Source: Methylomonas sp. (GTDB lineage Bacteria > Pseudomonadota > Gammaproteobacteria > Methylococcales > Methylomonadaceae). Taken from it: a stretch of 42,555 nt of DNA. The DNA is taken from assembly GCA_026988155.1 (NCBI GenBank), contig JALSLW010000075.1, forward strand, positions 1 through 42,555. The letters run 5' to 3'. The notes beneath the pieces are model-generated. The model did no database searches. It saw only the letters and a list, made by a program, of their open reading frames with translations, and had not been told where the DNA came from. Made by a program: the position numbers and the translations under genes. Positions 1 through 7,786 of this stretch are shown piece by piece (the stretch's first letter is position 1; the number at the start of each line of letters is the position of its first letter).

Positions 1-745
1 GGGTAAGGTTGAGGCAGGCGTAAAGTATGCCAAGCAAAATGGTCTTTATGGTGAAAGTTTCGCCAGCTGGACTGACTTAGAACAGTATTTTTCAGACTGG
101 CTGGATCATATCGCTAATCAGCGCATTTATGGCAGTACAGGTAAAAAGCCAAGGGATTATTATGATAAGGCAGAACAGTCTTATATGCAGCTTTACCTGA
201 CACCCTCTTGTATACACACTCATTCAGACAATACAGCGGTTACCCGCAAAGCCGATAAAACGGGACTTATCGCCTGGCAATCCAATAAATACTCCGTACC
301 AATGATTTATCAAAGTGCACGTGTCAGGGTGAAAGCGGAAGCAGGTCAGCTATTAATCAGTGATTTAGAATCAGGTGAAGTGATTGCTGAGCATGTGATT
401 AGCATTGAGAAAGGCCAGGTGATCAAGAACACCGATCATTACCGGGGTAAAGCACAGCGTATTGAAACGCTGGAAGCCGATATTTTGCATTGTCTAGGAC
501 ACTCAGAAAATAGCCAGGCTTTATGTGTACTGCTCAAAACCACATCGCCTAAAATTTACAAAGATCAGTTGCTGGGAGCCAAACAAATATTAGCTGCACA
601 CTGTGCTCAGCACGGCGCTATTGAACCCGAACTGCTGCCAGGGCTAATCGACACCCCGCGCTTAACGGCAACAGGCTTAAGAGAGCGTCTGGCCGCTTTC
701 CAGCAGCACCCGGAGAGAAATGGCCGCTCAAATTCGATGTGCTGA
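1..745 (+). pseudogene. istA: IS21-family transposase IstA, C-terminal part (cut by window start)
   Basis: An open frame runs from base 2 to a TGA at 743-745, with no stop before the first internal ATG at 185, so the gene enters from outside the window. The translation begins GKVEAGVKYAKQN and continues into the region that follows the DDE catalytic core in IstA proteins, including a beta-rich C-terminal Mu-transposase-like segment with the stretch WQSNKYSVP. IstA cuts and joins the ends of IS21-type elements with the ATPase helper IstB. The last residues (about NGRSNSMC) are read out of frame from istB DNA, because the normal istA end and the first part of istB are missing at about base 710. 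The copy is therefore probably dead. The N-terminal part is outside the window and cannot be judged. Confidence 0.85.
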
Positions 746-990
746 TCATTGATGAGCTAGGCTACCTACTCATGAACAAGCAGGGCATGCATAATCTGTT
801 TCAACTGATTAATGCCTTGTATGAATACAGGTCAATTATCCTGACAACAAACAAAGAATTTACTAACTGGGGAGAGTTCTTCTTCGACAATAATGTGGCT
901 GTGCCTATCGTAGACAGGCTTATCCGTCATTCACACATTTTTATGCTGGGAGGAGAAAGTTATCGACAGAAATCTAAACTTAATAACTAA
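715..990 (+). pseudogene. istB: IS21-family helper ATPase IstB, 5'-truncated
   Basis: The frame reads EKWPLKFDVLIIDELGYLL and continues to SYRQKSKLNN. LIIDELGY is the Walker B motif of IstB, and ILTTNKEFTNWGEFF is the following sensor-type segment with the family's typical TTN and W-G-E residues. Only about 90 codons remain of the usual 240-260, and the Walker A half is absent. The sequence joins istA directly at about base 710, so one deletion removed the istA end and the istB start together. The product could not bind ATP. Any translation would have to begin at the GTG at 739, which is unlikely to be functional. Confidence 0.85.
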
Positions 991-1007
991 CTATTTCTCT
1001 GGAAAAG

Positions 1008-1057
1008 TGGCTCAATATTAATGGCCAAAACTGGCTCAATTATTTTGGCCATTGACA
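1008..1057 (+). repeat. IS21-type right terminal region with two tandem 20-bp repeats
   Basis: Two near-identical 20-bp units, TGGCTCAATATTAATGGCCA (1008-1027) and TGGCTCAATTATTTTGGCCA (1032-1051), lie just downstream of the istB remnant and are followed by TTGACA (1052-1057). IS21-family ends carry such short internal repeats, which bind the transposase, and the outermost bases are TG/CA. The element therefore most likely ends at about 1057. The left end is outside the window. Confidence 0.7.
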
Positions 1058-1067
1058 ACAAAGCTGG

Positions 1068-1806
1068 TTGAGCATTCAAGCCTCATTATTTCCATCGCTA
1101 TCAGAAGAGCTAGGGGGATTAACAGCTAAACAGCAAGAATTAATCACAACGTTGGAATTAAGTACCCAAGTAAAATTAATTTAATAGTTTTATGCAGGGT
1201 TTTTTTTATTTTAGGCCCCGAATAAATAGGCGATAGCGAGCTACGTAACTATTTATTCGGGGCCTAAAATGGTAAAAAAGACAAGTAAAAAGTTAAATTA
1301 ATTTTACTTGGGTACTTAATACGGATAGAAGAGTTTATTCTATCCATTTACGGTTATCCAGGCCGCCCATCTGAAGATAGAACGGATATAGAAAGAGCTT
1401 TTGTTGAAAAAATGATTTGCAACATACCGACAACGCGAGCTTTACTCGATAGGTTAAACAAAGGTATTTCACTTAGGCGCATTGTGGCTGGGAACGAAAA
1501 AGCGATATTTCAGCCGAATGGACATTTTTACGGGCTTTTACTGAATTCTCAGAATCACGCTTGCCCGAGCGTATTCACGAAAGCCTGGTTAAAGCGTATT
1601 ATCAAGGCGAAATTGTAGGGCAGAATTCACGAGACTTCACGGCTATAGAAGCACGAGAAAAATCGCTAAAAAAAGTGCCTAAAAAGAAAGGACGCCCGAA
1701 AAAGGGTGAAGAACGCATTAAAGAGCCCACGCGACTTGAACAACAGGCCACAGGGATGGATTTACATAATCTATCTACTAACCTACTAATTTATCGGTAC
1801 TTTTAG
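1068..1806 (+). pseudogene. IS5-like DDE transposase, N-terminal half, interrupted and frameshifted
   Basis: Starting at TTG 1068 the frame reads LSIQASLFPSLSEELG, the N-terminus of a widespread IS5-like transposase type. It is interrupted after codon LEL at 1160 by a palindromic insertion and resumes as IRIEEFILSIYGYPGRPSED from 1319. Removing the insertion and one TTAA copy restores one continuous frame. A single missing base near 1481 shifts the frame: after LRRI, the next frame gives CGWERKSDISAEW and then LPERIHESLVKAYYQGEIVG. Similarity fades after LEQQATGMDLHN (about 1770), and the C-terminal half with the later catalytic residues is absent. The copy is inactive by three independent lesions. 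The immediately upstream IS21-type end suggests that element landed at the start of this gene. Confidence 0.8.
1162..1315. mobile_element. 154-bp MITE-like palindromic element inserted in the IS5-like transposase gene
   Basis: The element is flanked by TTAA on both sides (1158-1161 and 1316-1319), which reads as a target duplication. Counting the flank, 1157-1184 is a perfect 28-bp inverted copy of 1293-1320. A second, inner perfect inverted repeat of 22 bp pairs 1208-1229 with 1249-1270 and contains TTAGGCCCCGAATAAATAG. There is no coding sequence. A TTAA target fits the YTAR preference known for the IS5 group, so the element may be moved by such a transposase (inference). It shares its core layout with the element at 31321-31478. 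Confidence 0.75.
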
Positions 1807-2245
1807 ATTGTTTTTAGGCTTCCTATTTTACCATTTATGAGTAAGCTTTTCTTTTTTAGCTGTCTCCGCTAAGAATATTCTTTGTTTTCATAAGTTTTGC
1901 AGTGGTTCCCTAGATAATTACTTACTAGCGTTCATTTTTTTCGAGGGAAGAAAGCCTATCGCTTAAAAGAGAATAAAGAGCTAAAACAGAAGGGGCATTC
2001 TAGTTGATCGTGCTATTATTGATAAATTAATATGTGATATGAAATCACAGGAATATTGCTTAATTATTAAAAGAAGCAAATAAAACCTGCCCGCAGAAAA
2101 GCTATGTATTACGAAAAATTGAAGCGCTAGAAAAAACGATGGAATCAAAAGAAAATGAAATAACTGGATTGAGGGGTGTAACTTTAAATGCATTAATTGT
2201 AGAACGTTGCACCCACTACCATATGCAGTGGATGTCAGCCAAGTA
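1807..2245. other. Non-coding stretch between transposase remnant and tRNA-Glu
   Basis: No convincing gene is visible on either strand. The base composition is very AT-rich, and short open pieces are broken by stops. One piece near 2106-2170 would encode a coiled-coil-like LRKIEALEKTMESKENEI, and one at about 1939-1984 gives RGKKAYRLKENKELKQKG. Both may be decayed fragments of mobile-element genes, but neither can be assigned. Confidence 0.5.
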
Positions 2246-2321
2246 TGGCGTCCCCAGGGGGGTTCGAACCCCCGTTACCGCCGTGAAAGGGCGGTGTCCT
2301 AGGCCTCTAGACGATGGGGAC
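2246..2321 (-). tRNA. tRNA-Glu (anticodon TTC)
   Basis: Read on the minus strand, the 76-nt sequence starts GTCCCCATCGTCTAGAGGCC, has the anticodon loop CCTTTCAC with anticodon TTC, the T-arm GGGGGTTCGAACCCCC, and an acceptor stem closing with GGGGAC, discriminator G and an encoded CCA. It matches bacterial tRNA-Glu closely in every arm. It stands alone rather than beside other tRNA or rRNA genes. The transposon remnants lie 0.4 kb beyond its 3' end. I see no duplicated 3' end that would mark an attachment site within the window. Confidence 0.97.
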
Positions 2322-2713
2322 TAAGACTTTAAAGCAAGCAAATAAGCCAGCGCTACTTATCTTTACAATTATATGTTTTATTTATTCAGCAGTCAACAAA
2401 AAAAGAAAGGGAGTGGCAAATGAAAACTGCTCTTAATCTCTTTAATGCGTATCAGCCCAAATGTTGAAACTACATCTTGCTTGTTTTGAGCGTGTTCACT
2501 TAATTTGTCCAATATCCAGCCATGGCTGTAGATATCTATTATGTGGACCTCTAAACTATTAATAAGTTGGGGTTGTTTTTGTCATTTTCTGTTTTACCGT
2601 TTATATAAGTTGATTTTTAGCTAGGCGTGCTAGAAATTCATTTTCTGTAAATGGATTTTGCAGGAGACTCTGAAGGTCAGGTGCTTTTTATTGATTGCTT
2701 GTATTCATAAAGC
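2322..2713. other. Gene-poor interval between tRNA-Glu and dcd
   Basis: No complete gene is visible. The tRNA promoter should lie at its left edge; on the minus strand a TTGTAA-like box 17 bases before TTATTT is a weak candidate. The minus strand from about 2584 to 2393 is open for roughly 63 codons without a start codon, including HIIDIYSHGWILDKLSEHA. This may be a gene fragment (see findings). The rest shows nothing recognisable. Confidence 0.4.
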
Positions 2714-3280
2714 CTATGCTTTAGGCAGTGTCACACCCTGCTGGCCTTGGTATTTTCCGCCTCTATCTTTATAGGAGGTTTCACAAACTTCGTCACCAGT
2801 GAAAAACAGCATTTGCGCGACACCTTCGTTGGCATAAATTTTTGCAGGCAATGGGGTGGTGTTGGAAAATTCCAGGGTAACATGCCCTTCCCATTCAGGT
2901 TCTAATGGCGTCACGTTTACAATGATTCCGCAACGGGCATAAGTTGATTTTCCAAGGCAGATGGTTAAAACGTCGCGAGGAATACGAAAAAACTCAACAG
3001 TACGTGCCAATGCAAATGAATTGGGTGGGATAATGCAAACGTCTGATTTAACATCTACAAAACTTGCCTCTGAAAAATCTTTAGGGTCAACGATGGCTGA
3101 GTTGATGTTGGTGAAGATTTTAAATTCATCCGAACAGCGGACATCATAGCCATAACTTGATGTGCCGTAAGAAATAATCCGTCCATGTTCTGATTCCCTA
3201 ACCTGTCCTGATATAAATGGTTCAATCATTTCCTGCTGCTCTGCCATTCGGCGGATCCATTTGTCTGCTTTAATGCCCAT
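2714..3280 (-). CDS. dcd: dCTP deaminase
   Basis: The enzyme converts dCTP to dUTP, feeding dTMP synthesis through dUTPase; it is a cytosolic homotrimer. The 188-residue product has the normal length for the family (about 190). It starts [14 protein letters not shown] and contains the family landmarks SSYGYDVRC (about residues 41-49), an F[20 protein letters not shown] block, and [17 protein letters not shown], whose glutamate is the catalytic residue. The Q-x-LFF segment near the C-terminus is also in place. ATG at 3278-3280 gives the full N-terminus expected for Dcd. The gene is transcribed alone; its upstream region (3281-3676) also separates it from the divergent methanethiol oxidase cluster. 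Confidence 0.97.
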   Translation of the reverse strand: MGIKADKWIRRMAEQQEMIEPFISGQVRESEHGRIISYGTSSYGYDVRCSDEFKIFTNINSAIVDPKDFSEASFVDVKSDVCIIPPNSFALARTVEFFRIPRDVLTICLGKSTYARCGIIVNVTPLEPEWEGHVTLEFSNTTPLPAKIYANEGVAQMLFFTGDEVCETSYKDRGGKYQGQQGVTLPKA

Positions 3281-3676
3281 AATCTATTTCAATCGCACAA
3301 ATCATTTTAAAATTATTGCGTACCTTATCATATTGTGGCAAGTAGGGCATTAGCGGAGCATAAGAAGGATGCACCTAAAGAAACTTGCTTTACAAGATGA
3401 CTGGTCATATAATAAATTTGTAAAAACTGAATCCCTTCAAATTAAACGTAAAAGAAAGCTTGGTTAAAGCAAAAAAATACTTGTTGGTCAGGGCTATCGC
3501 TGTACAGACTTGAAAGGCTACTGTCTGCCGAGCTATGTTGACGCTAAATAATATCGATAATTGAACGTTAATTTTATTGCCAAAACTGCCTTGTTGCGTG
3601 CTTAGAAGGAGGGGAGCTATCTGTAGAGTCTTTGCAATTTTGCTGAGTGACTATTTTTATCACAGAAGAGGATATT
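3281..3676. other. Divergent intergenic region, dcd / DUF4242-mtoX
   Basis: No gene is visible in these 396 bases. The interval must carry the promoter of dcd (leftward) and that of the DUF4242-mtoX cluster (rightward). I found no strong sigma70 hexamer pair or clear operator palindrome by eye. A purine-rich GAAGGAGGGGAG at about 3605-3616 looks like a ribosome site, but no open frame follows it at a useful distance. Confidence 0.4.
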
Positions 3677-3949
3677 ATGCCAAAATTTATAATTGAAAGA
3701 GAAATACCCGGAGCTGGTAATTTATCAGCGACTGAGTTACAACAAATTTCACAAAAGTCCTGTTGTGTTTTGAATGAGATCGGGCCACAAATACAGTGGC
3801 TGGAAAGCTTTGTTACTGAAAACAAGGTTTACTGCATTTATATTGCGCCTAATGAGGAGACTATTCAATTGCATGCTAAAAAAGGAGATTTTCCAGCCAA
3901 TTCAATTGCTGAAATTAAAACAATTATTGATCCAACTACAGGAGAATAA
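3677..3949 (+). CDS. DUF4242 family small protein
   Basis: The 90-residue product starts MPKFIIEREIPGAGNLSA and contains the DUF4242 signature pieces SQKSC, GPQIQWLESFV and YCIYIAPNEE. The family has a ferredoxin-like fold; a Streptomyces member (SCO4226) has been described as nickel-binding, but the role is not settled. The ATG at 3677 is preferred over the one at 3647 because GAGGAT sits 6 bases before it and the family N-terminus is MPKF. It has no signal peptide, so it should be cytosolic. It ends 43 bases before the methanethiol oxidase gene on the same strand and is probably its operon partner. A metal-handling role for that enzyme is only inference. Confidence 0.85.
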   Translation: MPKFIIEREIPGAGNLSATELQQISQKSCCVLNEIGPQIQWLESFVTENKVYCIYIAPNEETIQLHAKKGDFPANSIAEIKTIIDPTTGE

Positions 3950-3992
3950 AATACAAACTTTAGATCAAAATAATAATTATTGAGGAAGGAAC

Positions 3993-5318
3993 ATGAAAAA
4001 ATATTCTACAAAAATGATACTAAAAGCTTGTGCTTTTAGTATCGCGGCATTATCGACATCCGCACCATCAGTTCTGGCTGATGAAACCTGCCAATCTCCC
4101 TATATGGCTAAAATAACAGGGCAGGAAGACTTTGTTTATGTATGGACTTTAGGCATGGAGGGGCTGGGGGACGAACAGGACAAACTGGTTACTGTGGGGG
4201 CAAACCCAAACAGAGCAGATTTTGGAAAGGTTATTAATACTTTATCCGTTGGGGGGCGTAATGAAGCGCATCACTCTGGCTTTACCGATGATAGGAAATA
4301 TCTATGGGCTGGCGGACTAGACACTAATAAAATTTTTATTTTTGATGTTCATACAGACCCGGCCAAACCAAAGCTGACTAAGGTGATTACAGATTTTGTC
4401 AGTAAAAGCGGCGGTGTGGTGGGTCCGCATACCACGTATGCTTTACCTGGCCGAATGATGATTACAGGTCTGTCCAATAATAAAGACCATGGTGGCCGTA
4501 CGGCTTTGGTGGAATATAGCAACAAGGGTGATTATATTGCAACCAACTGGACTCCTACGGATAGTAATTTAGGCGGGGCCGCCAAAACAGGAAAGTATGC
4601 CGATGGCTATGGCTATGATGTAAGAGTGTTGCCTAGACGGAATGCAATGTTTACTTCTTCATTTACGGGGTGGACAAATTATATGATGGATTTTGGCAAA
4701 ATGCTGGCTGACCCCGAAGCAATGAAACATTTTGGCAATACCGTTGTACAGTGGGATCTGCATGCTCGCCAGCCGAAAAAAGTGTTTGACGTGCCAGGCG
4801 CTCCATTGGAAATTCGCTGTGCTTGGGGGGCAAATCATAATTACTGCTTTACCACCACTGCGCTGACTTCTAAAATTTGGCTGATTTATGAAGACAGTCA
4901 GGGGCATTGGCAGACGAAAGAAGTGGCCGATATCGGTGACCCGAGCAAAATTCCCTTGCCTGTGGATATTTCAATTCAAAGCGATGACAACATGTTATGG
5001 GTCAATACTTTTATGGATGGCATGACGCGCGCTTTTGATATTTCTGATCCATTTAATCCTAAGCAGGTTTTTGAGCAAAAAATAGGCTCTCAGGTCAATA
5101 TGGTTTCTTCCAGCTGGGATGGCAAGCGCCTGTATTACAGCTCATCGCTATTGGCCAACTGGGATAAAAAAGGCAAGGATAATGAGCAGTATTTGAAACT
5201 GTTTAGTTGGGATGGTAAAAAATTGACTGAACAATTTTCTATTGATTTTATTAAAGAAAAATTAGGCAGAGCGCATCAGATGCGTTTTGGAGCCTATTCT
5301 CTTTATGCATCAAAATAA
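3993..5318 (+). CDS. mtoX: Methanethiol oxidase (SBP56 / selenium-binding protein family), periplasmic
   Basis: SBP56 proteins of this type oxidise methanethiol to formaldehyde, hydrogen sulfide and hydrogen peroxide; the bacterial enzyme is periplasmic and copper-dependent. The 441-residue product has a Sec signal ending near SVLA-DETC (residues 27-33). The family start ETCQSPYMAKITGQEDFVYV follows. Conserved histidines that are candidate metal ligands are H93/H94 (EAHHSGF), H146 (GPHTTY) and H428 (AHQMRFG). A strong ribosome site, AGGAAGG, precedes ATG 3993. The gene lies between DUF4242 and a Sco-MauG gene, the neighbourhood reported for mtoX in methylotrophs. Enzyme activity is inferred from family and context; some SBP56 proteins have no proven substrate. 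Confidence 0.9.
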   Translation: MKKYSTKMILKACAFSIAALSTSAPSVLADETCQSPYMAKITGQEDFVYVWTLGMEGLGDEQDKLVTVGANPNRADFGKVINTLSVGGRNEAHHSGFTDDRKYLWAGGLDTNKIFIFDVHTDPAKPKLTKVITDFVSKSGGVVGPHTTYALPGRMMITGLSNNKDHGGRTALVEYSNKGDYIATNWTPTDSNLGGAAKTGKYADGYGYDVRVLPRRNAMFTSSFTGWTNYMMDFGKMLADPEAMKHFGNTVVQWDLHARQPKKVFDVPGAPLEIRCAWGANHNYCFTTTALTSKIWLIYEDSQGHWQTKEVADIGDPSKIPLPVDISIQSDDNMLWVNTFMDGMTRAFDISDPFNPKQVFEQKIGSQVNMVSSSWDGKRLYYSSSLLANWDKKGKDNEQYLKLFSWDGKKLTEQFSIDFIKEKLGRAHQMRFGAYSLYASK

Positions 5319-5336
5319 TTTATTAAGGACGTGAGA

Positions 5337-5374
5337 TTTCGGCCTCGCCTAGCGTCTGCCAGATGAGGCCGAAA
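5337..5374 (+). promoter_or_regulatory. Intercistronic hairpin between mtoX and the Sco-MauG gene
   Basis: TTTCGGCCTC (5337-5346) pairs perfectly with GAGGCCGAAA (5365-5374), giving a GC-rich 10-bp stem with an 18-base loop that contains a further TCT/AGA pairing. It is followed by ACTTTACTT and not by a clean T-run, so it is an imperfect intrinsic terminator. It could be a partial terminator, or an mRNA-stabilising structure that raises mtoX expression over the downstream gene. Confidence 0.6.
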
Positions 5375-5413
5375 CTTTACTTCCAAGGTCAGGGTAAAGC
5401 CAGGTGAATAGTC

Positions 5414-7294
5414 ATGAAAATAATTTTAAGTTTTTTAATTGCAGGAGCTATCTATAGTAGCGGCTTGCGTGCAGATTCAGCTATATTGGCGCCAGGCTAT
5501 AGCCCATTAGCATTTGAAGCGCCAAAAGCTGGGAGCTACGCTTTATCTGTTATTGGCCAGGCTGCAAATGGATCAGTACTGACAGTTGAAGGCCGGGAGG
5601 TGCAATTATTTGATCTAATGAGTGATAAAGTTGTTTTGCTTAGTTTTATTTACTCTACCTGCAGTGATGTAAATGGCTGCCCATTGGCCACTGCGGTGTT
5701 TCATAAAATTAATAGTCGATTACAGAAAGATCCAGAAATAGCAAAAAAAATACGTTTGCTGACCTTAAGTTTTAATCCAGAACACGACACGCCTGAAGCG
5801 ATGAATCATTATGCTGAAGGATTTAGAAATAGCATTGTAGATTGGCAATTTTTAACGACTCGATCAGAAAAGCAATTGCGACCGATACTGGATAAATATC
5901 AGCAAAGCATTCAGAAAGTTTATGATAAACAAGGGCAATTTACTGGCACTTTTTCTCATATTTTGCGTGTTTATTTGATTGATACAAAAAGGCAGTTACG
6001 CAATATTTACAGTGTTTCATTTTTACATGCAGATACGTTGATAAATGATATAAAAACTCTTCTTAATGAGGTCGAAAATGTACGGGTGCAAAAAAACCAG
6101 AAAATAAACAATGAATTAGTGTTTCAGGCCGGTGACAATAAACAGCAGTACCAGAAGAAAGATTATCAGACAAAAGCAATAGCGGTAACAGACCGTATAG
6201 GCCGGCCTGCTGATTTGCTGGGAAATATTCAGAACCCGCAGACGGGATTGCCTTATATCTCTGTGCCGAAAAATAATCCAATTAGCGCAGAAAAAATAGC
6301 CTTGGGCAGGAAGCTGTTTTATGATCGCCGCCTATCTCTTAATAATACTTTTTCCTGTGCGATGTGCCATATACCTGAGCAAGGGTTTAGCAGCAATGAG
6401 ATGGCTACGGCAGTTGGTATTGAAGGGCGTAGCGTTCGGCGCAATAGCCCAACAATTTATAATATAGCCTATGCAGAACTGCTATTTCATGACGGCCGTG
6501 AAAGTACCCTGGAGCAACAGGTCTGGGCACCCTTATTGGCACATAATGAAATGGGTAACCCTTCGGTTGGCTATGTAGTCGATAAAATAAAATCTCTACC
6601 CGATTATCAGGGCTTATTTGAGCAAAGTTTTGCTGCTCAGCCGAATATGCTTAACATAGGCCAGGCGATTGCCAGTTATGAGCGTGGCTTAAACTCTGCG
6701 GACTCGCCTTTTGACCGTTGGCATTTTGGAATGCAGCAAGGTGCGGTACCGGCAGCAGTGAAAAAAGGGTACCAATTATTCACAGGAAAAGCAGGATGTT
6801 CTTCATGCCATACAATTGATAGCAATTATGCCTTGTTTAGCGATAATCGGTTGCATAATACCGGTATTGGCTATCGGGAATCAATGGGCATACCGGCTAG
6901 CACTCAGAAAGTTCAAATTGCTCCGGGCGTATTTGTAGATGTTGATATGAAAGATCTGGCGTCAGTTTCAGAACCAAAAATCAGTGATTTGGGGCGATAT
7001 GAGATCACTCAAAATCCTCAGGATCGCTGGAAATATAAAACACCTACGTTACGAAATATAAGTTTGACAGCGCCTTATATGCATAATGGCTCTCTTTCAA
7101 CGTTAGCGGATGTGCTCATGTTTTATAATCAGGGCGGTGTAAAAAACGAAGGGCTTGACCCATTAATTAAGCCGTTGCATTTGAGCAAAAAAGAAATAAG
7201 CGATGTCGTTGATTTTTTAAAGTCGTTAACGGGGAGTAATGTTAATCGGCTTGTCTCTGATGCATATAGCGCTCCGATAGGGGATCATAACTAA
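5414..7294 (+). CDS. Fused Sco (SCO1/SenC) copper chaperone - di-haem MauG/cytochrome c peroxidase protein
   Basis: One uninterrupted 626-residue frame joins two domains. Residues 1-20 are a Sec signal (cleavage near LRA-DS). Residues about 45-220 form a Sco/thioredoxin-like domain with copper-site cysteines C83 and C89 (CSDVNGCP) and the distal histidine H182 (TFSHILRVYL). Residues about 285-610 form a bacterial di-haem peroxidase/MauG domain with two CxxCH haem sites, C315-C318-H319 and C462-C465-H466, and the closing motif APYMHNGSLSTLADV. Separate Sco and MauG genes are known beside mtoX and are thought to mature the oxidase. The ribosome site AGGTGA lies 6 bases before ATG 5414. The cysteine spacing C-x5-C is wider than the C-x3-C of classical Sco. 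The protein should be periplasmic. The exact chemistry is unproven. Confidence 0.92.
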   Translation: MKIILSFLIAGAIYSSGLRADSAILAPGYSPLAFEAPKAGSYALSVIGQAANGSVLTVEGREVQLFDLMSDKVVLLSFIYSTCSDVNGCPLATAVFHKINSRLQKDPEIAKKIRLLTLSFNPEHDTPEAMNHYAEGFRNSIVDWQFLTTRSEKQLRPILDKYQQSIQKVYDKQGQFTGTFSHILRVYLIDTKRQLRNIYSVSFLHADTLINDIKTLLNEVENVRVQKNQKINNELVFQAGDNKQQYQKKDYQTKAIAVTDRIGRPADLLGNIQNPQTGLPYISVPKNNPISAEKIALGRKLFYDRRLSLNNTFSCAMCHIPEQGFSSNEMATAVGIEGRSVRRNSPTIYNIAYAELLFHDGRESTLEQQVWAPLLAHNEMGNPSVGYVVDKIKSLPDYQGLFEQSFAAQPNMLNIGQAIASYERGLNSADSPFDRWHFGMQQGAVPAAVKKGYQLFTGKAGCSSCHTIDSNYALFSDNRLHNTGIGYRESMGIPASTQKVQIAPGVFVDVDMKDLASVSEPKISDLGRYEITQNPQDRWKYKTPTLRNISLTAPYMHNGSLSTLADVLMFYNQGGVKNEGLDPLIKPLHLSKKEISDVVDFLKSLTGSNVNRLVSDAYSAPIGDHN

Positions 7295-7786
7295 ATTTTA
7301 TTCTTGGTAAATAAGCGGCTACCCTGATTCAAAACCTGCAGAGTAAGATTGACTTATTCGCGGACTCAATTGTCTAGTCATGCCAAGATGGTGAGTGCTT
7401 TTAAAATGATACGTGTAAGTGCCATGTTTTTCTAGAATAGAATATTCGCTATTCAGACCGTTACGCCACAGTAGGAAAACCGCTTCTATTTAAGATCATC
7501 AAATTTTCGGATGATTAAAAATATTATTTGCTTCTGCCTGTGAGGTAACAGCCATGACATGCCATTATAGATAGCAATGGCTCTGTTGTCCGCGAATAGC
7601 GGAGTGTGATTTTCGATGGTTACTAGGCATTTCAAGCAGTATAGAAAATGATTTGTCTTGCCAGTTAGCCACTTACAGCAATGATTGTTTTAAAAAGAAA
7701 ATGTTTTTGTCATTATCGCTTATACTGTGCGATTGAATAATAAAGCCTGCATCGGCAGGCTTGAGTGATGGGACTAAGTTTACAGC
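7295..7786. other. Long intergenic region before the ATP synthase promoter
   Basis: About 490 bases without a credible gene. It holds an 11-bp inverted repeat, TATTCGCGGAC (7355-7365) against GTCCGCGAATA (7588-7598), about 220 bases apart, and a compact hairpin at 7743-7762. There is no obvious T-run terminator directly after the Sco-MauG gene. The distant inverted repeat could mark the ends of a small decayed element or be chance. Confidence 0.45.
7743..7762. terminator. Compact hairpin upstream of atp promoter
   Basis: AAGCCTGC pairs with GCAGGCTT across a short ATCG loop. On the plus strand no T-run follows; on the minus strand the stem is followed by TATTATT. It is therefore a better terminator for leftward transcription, or simply an insulator for the atp promoter 25 bases downstream. 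Confidence 0.45.

Noticed and set aside
2139-2324. Short plus-strand frame across the tRNA-Glu gene
   Set aside because: It is read through the complement of tRNA-Glu and has no ribosome site or homology.
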